64,000 nucleotides of DNA from contig NZ_JADKQA010000003.1 of assembly GCF_015351765.1 (NCBI RefSeq), positions 163,203-227,202 of the forward strand, read 5' to 3'. Shown piece by piece: positions 1 through 7,801 of the stretch (the first letter of the stretch is position 1; every line of letters begins with the position of its first letter). The position numbers were made by a program, and so were the translations under genes. Source of the stretch: Clostridium vitabionis (GTDB lineage Bacteria > Bacillota > Clostridia > Lachnospirales > Lachnospiraceae). The notes under the pieces were generated by a model. The model was not told the DNA's origin and made no database searches. It saw nothing but the letters and a program-made list of their open reading frames with translations.

Positions 1-2
1 GT

Positions 3-392
3 TCCTGGTACTATTTTGCAGATAATGGCCAGATGGCCACCGGCTGGCTCCAGCTGGCCAGCAAGTGGTACTATCTGGATCCGACCTACGGAAAGATGGC
101 GCAGAGCGCGACGCTCACGATCGACGGCAAGAGCTATTCCTTTGACGGAAACGGCGAGTGGACGGGATCGGCGGGAAACTCGTCCGCCTCGGCATCCGCG
201 AAAACATCGTCCGCCCAGACGCCGGCATTTTCCCCGTCAACCTCGTCCTCAGACGGGGCGGGGCCGGGAGGTTCGGATTCTTCGTCCACGTCGACGGAAT
301 CTCCGGGCAGTTCCTCCCCGGGAAGTTCCTCCTCTGGCAGTTCCGGCAGCTCGCAGAGCGCCCCGGGAACCGGGTCGTCGAAATGGGGATGA
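3..392 (+). CDS. C-terminal fragment of a cell-wall-binding repeat protein (5' end outside window)
   Basis: The reading frame is open from the window edge and ends in TGA at 390-392, so only the last ~129 residues are visible. The first part carries aromatic-glycine repeats of the choline/glucan-binding type (WYYF..NGQMATGW, then WYYLD..YGKM), followed by a short module with YSFDGNGEW. The final ~75 residues are a Ser/Gly/Pro-rich low-complexity tail ending SSKWG. Such repeats anchor secreted proteins non-covalently to cell-wall polymers. The N-terminal domain that would define the activity lies upstream of the window. A strong terminator follows. Confidence 0.7.
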   Translation, partial: SWYYFADNGQMATGWLQLASKWYYLDPTYGKMAQSATLTIDGKSYSFDGNGEWTGSAGNSSASASAKTSSAQTPAFSPSTSSSDGAGPGGSDSSSTSTESPGSSSPGSSSSGSSGSSQSAPGTGSSKWG

Positions 393-452
393 CCGGCCGG
401 CAGCCTGCCTTAGACAGCTGCAGGGAGTTCTGCATATTTTGAACCATACAGC

Positions 453-502
453 AAACGGGACATCCGTTTCCCTCATCGTGAGGGCGGATGTCCCGTTTTT
501 TT
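453..502 (+). terminator. Rho-independent terminator of the surface-protein gene
   Basis: A perfect long hairpin: AAACGGGACATCCG (453-466), an inner CCCTCA/TGAGGG stem around a TCG loop, and CGGATGTCCCGTTT, running into TTTTTTT at 496-502. It lies between the plus-strand gene ending at 392 and the minus-strand gene ending at 581, so it may serve both. Confidence 0.9.
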
Positions 503-580
503 AGGCAGAGCACTTAACAATAACCAGCCACTTAACGAGGACAAGCGAAAGCGCAGTTCGAACTTAGCAAATTTGCTTGT

Positions 581-1198
581 TCAGCCCATCTCTTTTGTCC
601 GGAGAAAAGCCTGGTACTGTTCCTTCTCCCGGTCTCCGAGGGAGAAATAGGCGTCGTCGCCGGCCTTTTCGAGAAAACCGGCCATTCTGTCAAATTCGCG
701 GAGCTCCTCTGCGCGGATGAGGCGGGCGATCCCGTGGGTCATCTCCCAGAGCTCGCTCATCGCCCGGGCGGCCTTCTCCCTATCGGAGGATTTCAGGAGG
801 CCGAACCATTTCCGCGAGTAATTCTCACTGTGGCAGGTTTCCAGGTACCGGAGAAAGGTGTTGCGGAGTTCCCAGTAGAGGGCGTCTTCCGCCGCTTCAT
901 CCCCTTCGGGAACGACCATAAATCCCAGGAGGTCCAGGCACTCCCGGACTGTCTTCTCCGCCTCGCGCCGGGAGACCAGGGGCTTTTTCCGAAGATCCAG
1001 GAGGCGGAGGCAGGCCAGCAGCCCGAGGTCTGCCCGGAAGTGCTTCCCCGCGCGGCGGTAACGATGGTCAAATAGCGCTCTCCTGAGGCTCCTTTCCTCC
1101 CCGGAACCGCCATCCGGCAGTCCGCCCAGCAGGGCGAGCCGTTTTGCCGGATCTGTTTCGAGGTAGAAAGGGAGCCATTTTTCGTCAGATGCAAACAT
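581..1198 (-). CDS. Unknown helical protein, co-operonic with glutamine synthetase
   Basis: A 205-residue, charged, predicted mostly alpha-helical soluble protein with no signal peptide or membrane segment. I do not recognise the family. Visible features include repeated Arg/Glu-rich helices and aromatic residues in WKLP-like and ENYSRKWFGLL-like patches, but no catalytic motif. The ATG is preceded by GAGGGG at 4 nt. It starts only 18 nt downstream of the glnN stop codon on the same strand, so it is almost certainly cotranscribed with glnN, which suggests a role connected with nitrogen metabolism or with glutamine synthetase itself. That link is inference from position only. Confidence 0.7.
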   Translation of the reverse strand: MFASDEKWLPFYLETDPAKRLALLGGLPDGGSGEERSLRRALFDHRYRRAGKHFRADLGLLACLRLLDLRKKPLVSRREAEKTVRECLDLLGFMVVPEGDEAAEDALYWELRNTFLRYLETCHSENYSRKWFGLLKSSDREKAARAMSELWEMTHGIARLIRAEELREFDRMAGFLEKAGDDAYFSLGDREKEQYQAFLRTKEMG

Positions 1199-1216
1199 TC
1201 TGCCCCTCGGTTCCGA

Positions 1217-3337
1217 TTACAGCTCGAACAGCATGTCGCCGTAGCTCGGGAACGGCCACAGATCCTTGTCGCAGAGCATCTCCAGCCGGTCTGCCGGCTC
1301 CCGGAGTGCGTGCATTCCCGGAACGACGTGCTGGAGGCAGTAGAAGGCTTTCTGCCGCTCATCGGTGATGGCCGCGGCGATGTCAGTCTGCTTGGCAAGC
1401 TCCAGGAGCGCTGCCCGCATATCGGCGAGATTCCGGGAGGTATCCTTCAGCATGTCGGTCTGGGTGGAAATGTCCGCGTCGGGGCAGGCCTCACGAACCG
1501 TGTTGATGGATTCGGCGAGCCTTGTCGTGTACTTCACCATCGCCGGGATCAGGCGCTTCCGGGCCAGGTTCATCATTGCCCGGGACTCAATATTGATGGT
1601 TTTCGCATAATTCTCATACTCGATCTCCCGGCGGGATTCGAGCTCTGCCCGGGTGTAGACGCCGAGCTCCTCGAACATCCGGACATTTTCCTCACGGACG
1701 AGGGCATCGACGGACTCCACGCCGGAGCGGAAGTTCGGAAGGCCGCGCCGTTCCGCCTCCTTCACCCACTCGTCGGAATAGCCGTTGCCGTTGAAGACGA
1801 TTCTCCGGTGCGCGCTCAGGAGGTTCTTGATCATGTCGTGAACCGCCATCTGGAAGTCGTCCGCCTTCTCCAGCTCGTCCGCGGCGTCGCGGAAGGCCTC
1901 AGCCACGATGGTGTTCAGCACCACGTTGGGGGAGGAGATGGAGGCGGAGGAGCCGACCATGCGGAACTCAAATTTATTTCCGGTGAAGGCGAAGGGCGAT
2001 GTCCGGTTGCGGTCGGTGGCATCCTTGGTGAAATCCGCCAGCGTGGCTACGCCGGTATGCATGGTGCCGCCGCTGCGGGATCCGGTCACCTCGCCGGTGC
2101 TGCAGAGTTGTTCGATCACATCCTCCAGCTGGTCGCCGAGGAAGACGGAGACGATCGCCGGCGGCGCCTCCTGCGCGCCGAGGCGGAGGTCATTGCCCGG
2201 GACGAAGGCGGACTCCCGGAGAAGGTCAGCGTGCTCATCCACAGCCTTGAGGATCAGGGCAAGGACGAGGAGAAACTGGACATTTTCATGCGGGGTCTTT
2301 CCGGGGTCGGTCATGTTGATGCCGTCGTCGGTTGTCAGGGACCAGTTGTTGTGCTTGCCGGACCCGTTGATGCCGTCGAACGGCTTCTCGGCGAGCAGGC
2401 ACACAAGGTTCTGCTTCTCGGCGGTGCGCCTCATGGTCTCCATGACCAGCTGATTGTGGTCGGCGGCGAGGTTCGCCTCCTCGTATACCTGCGCCAGCTC
2501 GTGCTGGGCAGGGGCAACCTCGTTGTGCTGGGTCTTGGCGGGAACGCCGAGCTCCCAGAGGCGCTGGTTCAGCTCATTCATGAACGCGCCGACGCGGGGG
2601 CGGATGGCGCCGAAGTAGTGGTCGTCCATCTCCTGGCCCTTCGGCGGCATAGCGCCGAACAGGGTACGCCCGGTGTAGACCAGATCCTTGCGCCTCAGAT
2701 ATTTGTCACGGTCGATGAGGAAATATTCCTGCTCCGGCCCGACCATGGGGATAACCCGGTGGGAGGTTGTGTTGCCGAAGAGGCGGAGAATCCGGAGCGC
2801 CTGCTCATTGATGGCCTGCATGGAGCGGAGAAGGGGCGTCTTCTTGTCGAGCGCCTCGCCCTTGTAGGAGCAGAACGCGGTCGGGATGTACAGGGTCACG
2901 CCGGTCGAATCCTTCCGGAGAAATGCCGGGGAGGTGCAGTCCCAGGTGGTGTATCCCCTGGCCTCGAAGGTGGAGCGGAGGCCGCCGGAGGGGAAGGAGG
3001 AGGCATCGGGCTCGCCCTTGATCAGCTCCTTGCCGGAAAATTCCATGATCACGTGGCCGCGCTCATCCGGCACGGAGATGAAGGAATCGTGCTTTTCCGC
3101 GGTAACCTCCGTGAGCGGCTGGAACCAGTGGGAATAGTGGGTGGCGCCGTTCTCGATGGCCCAATCCTTCATGGCGTGCGCGACAGCGTCGGCGATGGAG
3201 GGATCCATCTCCTCGCGGTTGTCGATAATCTGGCGGAGCCGGCGGTAGACCGGCTTCGGGAGCCGCTCCCGCATCACGTCGTCGTTAAATACATTTTTGC
3301 CAAACATCTCAGGTACATTCATACTGTAGTCTTCCAT
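1217..3337 (-). CDS. glnN: Glutamine synthetase type III
   Basis: Makes glutamine from glutamate, ammonia and ATP in the cytosol. At 706 residues it matches the GSIII class (about 700), not the ~450-residue GSI. Visible hallmarks are the N-terminal block NVPEMFGKNVFND, the ATP/metal-site run GPEQEYFLID, the HNEVAPAQHELAQVYEEAN block, the NGSGKHNNWS loop and the FRMVGSS region. I chose ATG 3337 because AGGGAAGAGG sits about 8 nt upstream; ATG 3322 is a possible later start, and upstream in-frame extension codons have no ribosome site and run through regulatory DNA. The gene is divergent from htpG and is followed 18 nt later by an unknown small gene. Confidence 0.95.
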   Translation of the reverse strand: MEDYSMNVPEMFGKNVFNDDVMRERLPKPVYRRLRQIIDNREEMDPSIADAVAHAMKDWAIENGATHYSHWFQPLTEVTAEKHDSFISVPDERGHVIMEFSGKELIKGEPDASSFPSGGLRSTFEARGYTTWDCTSPAFLRKDSTGVTLYIPTAFCSYKGEALDKKTPLLRSMQAINEQALRILRLFGNTTSHRVIPMVGPEQEYFLIDRDKYLRRKDLVYTGRTLFGAMPPKGQEMDDHYFGAIRPRVGAFMNELNQRLWELGVPAKTQHNEVAPAQHELAQVYEEANLAADHNQLVMETMRRTAEKQNLVCLLAEKPFDGINGSGKHNNWSLTTDDGINMTDPGKTPHENVQFLLVLALILKAVDEHADLLRESAFVPGNDLRLGAQEAPPAIVSVFLGDQLEDVIEQLCSTGEVTGSRSGGTMHTGVATLADFTKDATDRNRTSPFAFTGNKFEFRMVGSSASISSPNVVLNTIVAEAFRDAADELEKADDFQMAVHDMIKNLLSAHRRIVFNGNGYSDEWVKEAERRGLPNFRSGVESVDALVREENVRMFEELGVYTRAELESRREIEYENYAKTINIESRAMMNLARKRLIPAMVKYTTRLAESINTVREACPDADISTQTDMLKDTSRNLADMRAALLELAKQTDIAAAITDERQKAFYCLQHVVPGMHALREPADRLEMLCDKDLWPFPSYGDMLFEL

Positions 3338-3441
3338 AACCCTCTTCCCTGCTCTGTCAGGAGCCGTGCGGTGGTTGACAGGTGCCGCGGATCCCGGAGA
3401 TCCGCAGGCGCTCAGAACTTCCGCGTCCGGCGAAGCGGGGG

Positions 3442-3543
3442 CGGGGTTCCGAACAGATACCATTATATACGAAAACCGGCGGCCTGTGTGCAGAAAATCG
3501 CGTCTCCGGGAAGACGGGTTGGTTATCGCTGTTCGGAACCCCG
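3442..3543. repeat. 15-bp perfect inverted repeat bracketing the glnN promoter
   Basis: CGGGGTTCCGAACAG at 3442-3456 is the exact reverse complement of CTGTTCGGAACCCCG at 3529-3543, with 72 nt between. The glnN -10 box lies inside the loop. It may be an operator pair, a small palindromic element or a leader RNA structure; the sequence alone does not decide. Confidence 0.6.
3462..3490 (-). promoter_or_regulatory. Probable glnN promoter
   Basis: On the minus strand a perfect TATAAT lies at 3467-3462, with a weak -35 (CACACA, 3490-3485) at 17 nt. The predicted start near 3455 gives glnN a leader of about 120 nt. The -10 lies just outside the left arm of the 15-bp inverted repeat 3442-3456/3529-3543. 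Confidence 0.4.
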
Positions 3544-3582
3544 CATCTTATGAAGCTTTGCTTCCCTCGGTGTGCTGAACAG
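3529..3582. repeat. Dispersed palindromic repeat, copy 1
   Basis: Starts CTGTTCGGAACCCCGCATC, has a central GAAGCTTTGCTTC and ends GAACAG, forming an imperfect hairpin. A close relative with the same start, same central core and the same GGTG after the core is at 8367-8420. Both are intergenic. Confidence 0.55.
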
Positions 3583-3593
3583 GGATGAGATTA

Positions 3594-3620
3594 TCAGCAC
3601 TCACATAAATTGAGTGCTAA
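3594..3620 (+). promoter_or_regulatory. CIRCE operator (HrcA binding site)
   Basis: TCAGCACTC (3594-3602), nine-nt spacer, GAGTGCTAA (3612-3620). The CIRCE consensus is TTAGCACTC-N9-GAGTGCTAA, so only one base differs. It lies 8 nt upstream of the htpG -35 box, so HrcA should repress htpG and heat shock should relieve it. Confidence 0.92.
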
Positions 3621-3627
3621 ATTTTTA

Positions 3628-3656
3628 TTGACTTTGCAATTTCCGGGGATTAGAAT
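3628..3656 (+). promoter_or_regulatory. htpG sigma-A promoter
   Basis: TTGACT (3628-3633), 17-nt spacer, TAGAAT (3651-3656). The transcription start should be near 3663, leaving a ~140-nt leader. Confidence 0.8.
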
Positions 3657-3671
3657 ATTCTTTGTTGGCAG

Positions 3672-3695
3672 AACCCCGCCCTGCCGGGCGGGGTT
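3672..3695 (+). other. Very stable hairpin at the 5' end of the htpG transcript
   Basis: AACCCCGCCC (3672-3681), TGCC loop, GGGCGGGGTT (3686-3695): a perfect 10-bp GC stem with a 4-nt loop starting about 9 nt from the predicted transcript 5' end. No U-run follows, so a terminator is unlikely. A 5' stabilising structure is more plausible. Confidence 0.6.
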
Positions 3696-3802
3696 TGCGA
3701 TAATAGGTATTCTGTCCGCCGCCGGCTCCGAAATTTTCCCGAGGCCGGGCAGCGGGTTACAGGAAAGCACGATAGGATAGAGAGAGACAAGGAGTGAGTG
3801 TC

Positions 3803-5995
3803 ATGGAAGAGAAAAAAGGAAATCTCTCAATTAACAGCGAAAATATTTTCCCGATCATCAAGAAGTGGCTGTATTCTGACCACGACATCTTCTACCGTGA
3901 GCTGGTCTCCAATGCCTGCGACGCGATCACCAAGCTGAAGAAGCTGGCGCTCATGGGCGAGTACACGGAGCCGGACGACCCGGATTACAAGGTTCTCGTC
4001 GAGGTTAATCCGGAGGAGAAGACCATCTCCGTCGAGGATAACGGTGTCGGCATGACCGCGGAGGAGGTGGACAAATATATCAACCAGATCGCCTTCTCCG
4101 GCGCGCAGGATTTCCTCACAAAGTACAAGGATAAGGCCAACCAGGACCAGATCATCGGCCATTTCGGCCTGGGCTTCTATTCCGCCTTCATGGTGGCGGA
4201 CCGCGTGGCCATCGATTCCCTCTCCTGGCAGAAGGATGCGAAGCCGGTGCACTGGGAGTCCGAGTCCGGCATGAGCTATGAGATGAAGGACGGCAGCCGG
4301 GACAAGATCGGCACGAAGATTACACTGTGGCTGAATGACGACAGCACGGAGTTCTGCAATGAATACCGGGCGCGGGAAGTCCTCGAGAAATACTGCGGTT
4401 TCATGCCGATCCCGATCTTCCTGAAGAATACCGAGGCCAAGCCGGAGTACGAGGAGATCGAGAAAGACCAGCTGACCGCTAAGGATACCGTCATCGAGAC
4501 GGTGGTCGAGGATGCGAAGACCGAGGAAAAGACGAAGGAGGACGGCACAAAGGAGACCGTGGAGATTTCCCCGCGGAAGGAAAAGTATAAGATCCTGAAG
4601 CGGCCGGTTCCCCTGAACGACACAGACCCGCTCTGGAACAAGACGCCGAGCCAGTGCAAGCCGGAGGAATATAAGGAATTTTACCGTAAGACGTTCCACG
4701 ATTACCGGGAGCCCCTGTTCTGGATCCACCTGAATATGGACTATCCGTTCCGCCTGAAGGGCATCCTCTATTTCCCGAAGATCAACCTGGAGTACGAGAA
4801 CGCCGAGGGTGTGATCAAGCTGTACAATAACCAGGTCTTCATTGCGGACAATATCAAGGAGGTTATCCCGGAATTCCTGATGCTCTTAAAGGGCGTCATC
4901 GACTGCCCGGACCTGCCGCTCAATGTCTCCCGGAGTGCCCTGCAGAACGACGGCTTCGTGAAGAAGATTTCCGACTATATCACGAAGAAGGTGGCCGACA
5001 AGCTGACCGGGATGTTCAAGACGGAGCGCGAGGACTACGAGAAGTACTGGGATGACATCGCGCCGTTCATCAAGTACGGCTGCCTGAAGGATGAGAAGTT
5101 CGAGGAAAAGATCAGGGACGTGATCATTTTCAAGAACCTGGACGGCAAATACAGGACGCTGGACGACCTGAAGAAGGAGGCCAAGGAGGAGAATCACGAG
5201 AACCGGATTTATTACGCCACCGACCTCAGCGAGCAGAGCCAGTATGTGAACATGTTCAAGGCCGCGAAGCAGGAAGCGGTGCTGATGAACCGCAATATCG
5301 ACGTGCCCTTCATCAGCATGCTGGAGCAGAAGAATGAAAACCTGAAGTTCCAGCGCATCGACGCGGATGTCAACGACACGCTGAAGGGCGAGACCGATGA
5401 CGCCGAGAAGCGCCTGCTCTCCGCGCAGGAGAGAAAGCTCGGCAAGCTGTTCCAGGATGCCGTCGGCAATAAGCAGCTGCACGTGAAGCTGGAGAAGATG
5501 AAGGACAAGAATATCGCATCCATGATCACGGTGTCCGAGGAGACCCGCCGGATGCAGGATATGATGAAGGTGTACAGCCCGAATATGGATCCGTCGATGT
5601 TCGGCGGAGACGGCGAGGTTCTCGTCCTCAATTCGGAAAATGCCCTCGTGCAGTTTGTCCTCAATCATTCGAAGAGTGAGCATACTCCGGCGATGTGCGA
5701 GCAGCTCTACGATCTGGCGGAGCTCGCGCACGGAAGCCTCACCCCGGAGAGAATGACGAAATTTGTCGCGCGCTCCGGCGAGATCATGGAGGCGATCGCC
5801 AAGGCGGATACGACCGAGGCTGACCCGGCGGTTGAGCCGGATCCGGAGCCGGAAAAGAAGGACGAGGCGGCGGAGAAGGCCGGCGAGACTGGCTCGGCGG
5901 ATGCTGCGGGCAGCGCGGAGAACTTGTCTGCGGATGCTGCCGGCGGCGCGGAGAACCCGTCTGCGGATGCTGCCGGTGATGGGAAGAAAGCATAA
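3803..5995 (+). CDS. htpG: Molecular chaperone HtpG (Hsp90 family)
   Basis: ATP-dependent cytosolic chaperone. The N-terminal GHKL ATPase domain shows the Asn helix (YRELVSNACDAITK), the DNGVGM motif and the GHFGLGFYSAFMV lid region; middle-domain and C-terminal dimerisation blocks follow. I chose ATG 3803 because AAGGAG lies 8 nt upstream; the GTG at 3794 overlaps that ribosome site. The 730 residues exceed the usual ~620-640 for bacterial HtpG because of a charged Lys/Glu/Thr insertion (about residues 235-255, resembling the charged linker of eukaryotic Hsp90) and a ~50-residue acidic/Ala-rich tail containing three near-repeats of SADAAG. Regulated by the CIRCE element upstream. Confidence 0.97.
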   Translation: MEEKKGNLSINSENIFPIIKKWLYSDHDIFYRELVSNACDAITKLKKLALMGEYTEPDDPDYKVLVEVNPEEKTISVEDNGVGMTAEEVDKYINQIAFSGAQDFLTKYKDKANQDQIIGHFGLGFYSAFMVADRVAIDSLSWQKDAKPVHWESESGMSYEMKDGSRDKIGTKITLWLNDDSTEFCNEYRAREVLEKYCGFMPIPIFLKNTEAKPEYEEIEKDQLTAKDTVIETVVEDAKTEEKTKEDGTKETVEISPRKEKYKILKRPVPLNDTDPLWNKTPSQCKPEEYKEFYRKTFHDYREPLFWIHLNMDYPFRLKGILYFPKINLEYENAEGVIKLYNNQVFIADNIKEVIPEFLMLLKGVIDCPDLPLNVSRSALQNDGFVKKISDYITKKVADKLTGMFKTEREDYEKYWDDIAPFIKYGCLKDEKFEEKIRDVIIFKNLDGKYRTLDDLKKEAKEENHENRIYYATDLSEQSQYVNMFKAAKQEAVLMNRNIDVPFISMLEQKNENLKFQRIDADVNDTLKGETDDAEKRLLSAQERKLGKLFQDAVGNKQLHVKLEKMKDKNIASMITVSEETRRMQDMMKVYSPNMDPSMFGGDGEVLVLNSENALVQFVLNHSKSEHTPAMCEQLYDLAELAHGSLTPERMTKFVARSGEIMEAIAKADTTEADPAVEPDPEPEKKDEAAEKAGETGSADAAGSAENLSADAAGGAENPSADAAGDGKKA

Positions 5996-6015
5996 GCCGA
6001 ACAGATACCATAATG

Positions 6016-6060
6016 CCCCCACATGCCGGGAAGCCATACCCCGCGGCATGTGGGGGTTTT
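6016..6060 (+). terminator. htpG terminator
   Basis: CCCCCACATGCCG (6016-6028) pairs perfectly with CGGCATGTGGGGG (6044-6056), followed by TTTT. Confidence 0.85.
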
Positions 6061-6075
6061 GTCGTTCCGACGCGA

Positions 6076-6104
6076 TTGACGGCGTAGTGGGAAGGGATTA
6101 TAAT
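6076..6104 (+). promoter_or_regulatory. degV operon promoter
   Basis: TTGACG (6076-6081), 17 nt, TATAAT (6099-6104): a near-consensus sigma-A promoter 55 nt upstream of the degV start. Confidence 0.8.
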
Positions 6105-6158
6105 AATATCTGGTAATGAAAACTACGTGTTCATTCGGAACACGATGGGAGGCCGTGG

Positions 6159-6998
6159 ATGAAATACAGGATAGTCGGGGACAGCTGCCTTGATCCCACA
6201 GAGGAAGTGAAAAGAGATCCGCATTTCCGCGTGGTTCCGCTGACGCTGGAGGTTGGCGAGACCCGTGTGATTGACGATGAGACATTTGACCAGAAAAAGT
6301 TCCTGAAACTGGTTGCGGACAGCCCGGCCGGGGCGAAGACCGCCTGCCCGTCTCCGGAGCGCTTTATGCAGGAATTTGATGGAGACGCGGACTGCGTCTT
6401 TGTGGTCACCTTGTCCTCCCACCTGAGCGGCTCCTATAATTCTGCCTGCGTCGCGAAGAAAATGTATGAGGAGGAGCACGGCGGGGAGAAGAAGATCGAG
6501 GTTATCGATTCCCGTTCTGCCTCCTGCGGCGAGCTGAATATCGCGCTGACGATCCGGGACCTCTGTGAGCGGGAGCTCCCTTTTGAGGAGATCGTGCGGG
6601 AGGCCTATGCGTACCGTGACCGGATGCAGACATACTTTGTCCTGGAATCCCTGGATACGCTCCGGAAGAACGGACGCCTGTCCGGCCTTTCCGCGTTTAT
6701 CGCGACGACCCTGAATATCAAGCCGGTGATGGCCGGGGACAAGGGCGTCATTGTCAAGCTCTCCCAGGAGCGGGGCATCAACAAGGCGCTCACCCGGATG
6801 GTGAAGATTGCCCTGGAAAAGGCGGGCGAGACGGCATCCAAGAGGCTGATTATCGCCCATGTGAACAACCCCGCGCGCGCTGAGTTTGTCCGGGATCTGA
6901 TGTGCCGGGCAAATCAGTTCCGGGAGGTCCTGATCACGAACGCCGCCGGCGTGGCGACCGTGTACGCGGCGGACGGCGGGATTGTCATGACACTGTAA
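6159..6998 (+). CDS. DegV family fatty-acid-binding protein
   Basis: 279 residues, the standard DegV length. It shows the family features: N-terminal IVGDSCLD (the D-S-x-x-D start), TACPSPERF, the serine-rich LSSHLSGSYNSA block that binds the fatty-acid carboxylate, IDSRSASCGELNIAL and LETLRKNGRL-like LDTLRKNGRLSG. In Firmicutes DegV/FakB proteins present fatty acids to the kinase FakA for phosphorylation; which fatty acid this one prefers is not visible. GGGAGG lies 6 nt upstream of the ATG. The kinase-like gene starts 26 nt after the stop, so the two are probably one operon. Confidence 0.9.
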   Translation: MKYRIVGDSCLDPTEEVKRDPHFRVVPLTLEVGETRVIDDETFDQKKFLKLVADSPAGAKTACPSPERFMQEFDGDADCVFVVTLSSHLSGSYNSACVAKKMYEEEHGGEKKIEVIDSRSASCGELNIALTIRDLCERELPFEEIVREAYAYRDRMQTYFVLESLDTLRKNGRLSGLSAFIATTLNIKPVMAGDKGVIVKLSQERGINKALTRMVKIALEKAGETASKRLIIAHVNNPARAEFVRDLMCRANQFREVLITNAAGVATVYAADGGIVMTL

Positions 6999-7024
6999 AG
7001 ATTGGATCCGGAGGGAGGTACGCC

Positions 7025-7669
7025 ATGGAGAAGGGAAATCAGGGATTTACGATCACGATTGAGCGCGAATACGGGAGCGGCGGTCGCATCGTCGGCCGGA
7101 AGCTCGGGGAACAGCTGGGGATGCCGTTCTATGACGACGATCTGATCAAAATCGCCTCGGAGAAGAGCGGCGTCGCGGAGCGGTATTTCGGCATGGCCGA
7201 CGAGAAGGCCGGGAGAAACTGGATTGCCCGGCTCGGCGGGCGCCGGATCGATCTCACCGACCCGGATCCGGACGACGACCTGACTACCCCGGAGAACCTG
7301 TTCCGCTTTCAGGCGAAGGTGATCCATGACCTTGCGGTGAAAGAGCCGAGCATCTTTGTCGGGCGGGCGTCGGGCTTCGTTCTGGATCAGTTTGAGGATA
7401 TGGACCATGTCGTCCGCATTTTCGTCTGCTCGGATTATGTCACGCGCGTTAAGCGGGTGATGGAGGTCGACCAGATCGATGAGGAGAGGGCAAAGAAGCG
7501 GATCCGGAAGATTGAGCGGGAGAGGCAGAATTATTACCGCTATTTCACCGACAGCGACTGGTATGATATGCAGAATTATGACCTCACCATCAACACGACC
7601 CGTCTTGATCTGGACGAGGCCTGTGCGTTGGTGAAGGATTATCTCGCCCTGCGCTGCGGGGAGAAGTAA
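7025..7669 (+). CDS. Cytidylate kinase-like family protein
   Basis: 214 residues. The N-terminus has TIEREYGSGGRIVGRKL, where the usual P-loop GxxGxGK is replaced by EYGSGGR, as is typical of the cytidylate-kinase-like (Cmk-related) family in Firmicutes. Further blocks FVGRASGFVL and DWYDMQNYDLTINT also match that family. It probably phosphorylates a nucleotide or a similar small substrate; the true substrate is unknown. GGAGG about 7 nt before ATG 7025 fixes the start. Second gene of the degV unit; a 19-bp palindrome follows the stop codon. Confidence 0.85.
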   Translation: MEKGNQGFTITIEREYGSGGRIVGRKLGEQLGMPFYDDDLIKIASEKSGVAERYFGMADEKAGRNWIARLGGRRIDLTDPDPDDDLTTPENLFRFQAKVIHDLAVKEPSIFVGRASGFVLDQFEDMDHVVRIFVCSDYVTRVKRVMEVDQIDEERAKKRIRKIERERQNYYRYFTDSDWYDMQNYDLTINTTRLDLDEACALVKDYLALRCGEK

Positions 7670-7680
7670 GCCCGGCCGGG

Positions 7681-7699
7681 ATCCGGGAAATTCCCGGAT
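7681..7699. promoter_or_regulatory. 19-bp perfect palindrome upstream of the TetR-like regulator
   Basis: ATCCGGGAA-A-TTCCCGGAT. It lies 11 nt after the kinase-like gene and just upstream of a possible -10 (TAATAT, 7711-7716) for the regulator gene. Either an operator for autoregulation or a U-less hairpin ending the upstream transcript. Confidence 0.45.
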
Positions 7700-7801
7700 A
7701 TTGGGAAATGTAATATTTGCGGATGAGTTAAAATGCAGACAAAAGATAGGGAACCAGGGAATACGCCTGCAAGGGAGAATGTGCAGGAAAAGGGGAGTGA
7801 T

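Noticed and set aside
3449-3464. A shared 15-mer CCGAACAGATACCAT near 3450 and 5998
   Set aside because: A 15-nt coincidence is expected about once in a window of this size, and the flanks do not match.
1310-3553. A 747-codon open frame on the plus strand
   Set aside because: It lies antisense to glnN, has no family resemblance and no ribosome site; long antisense frames are expected opposite GC-rich genes.
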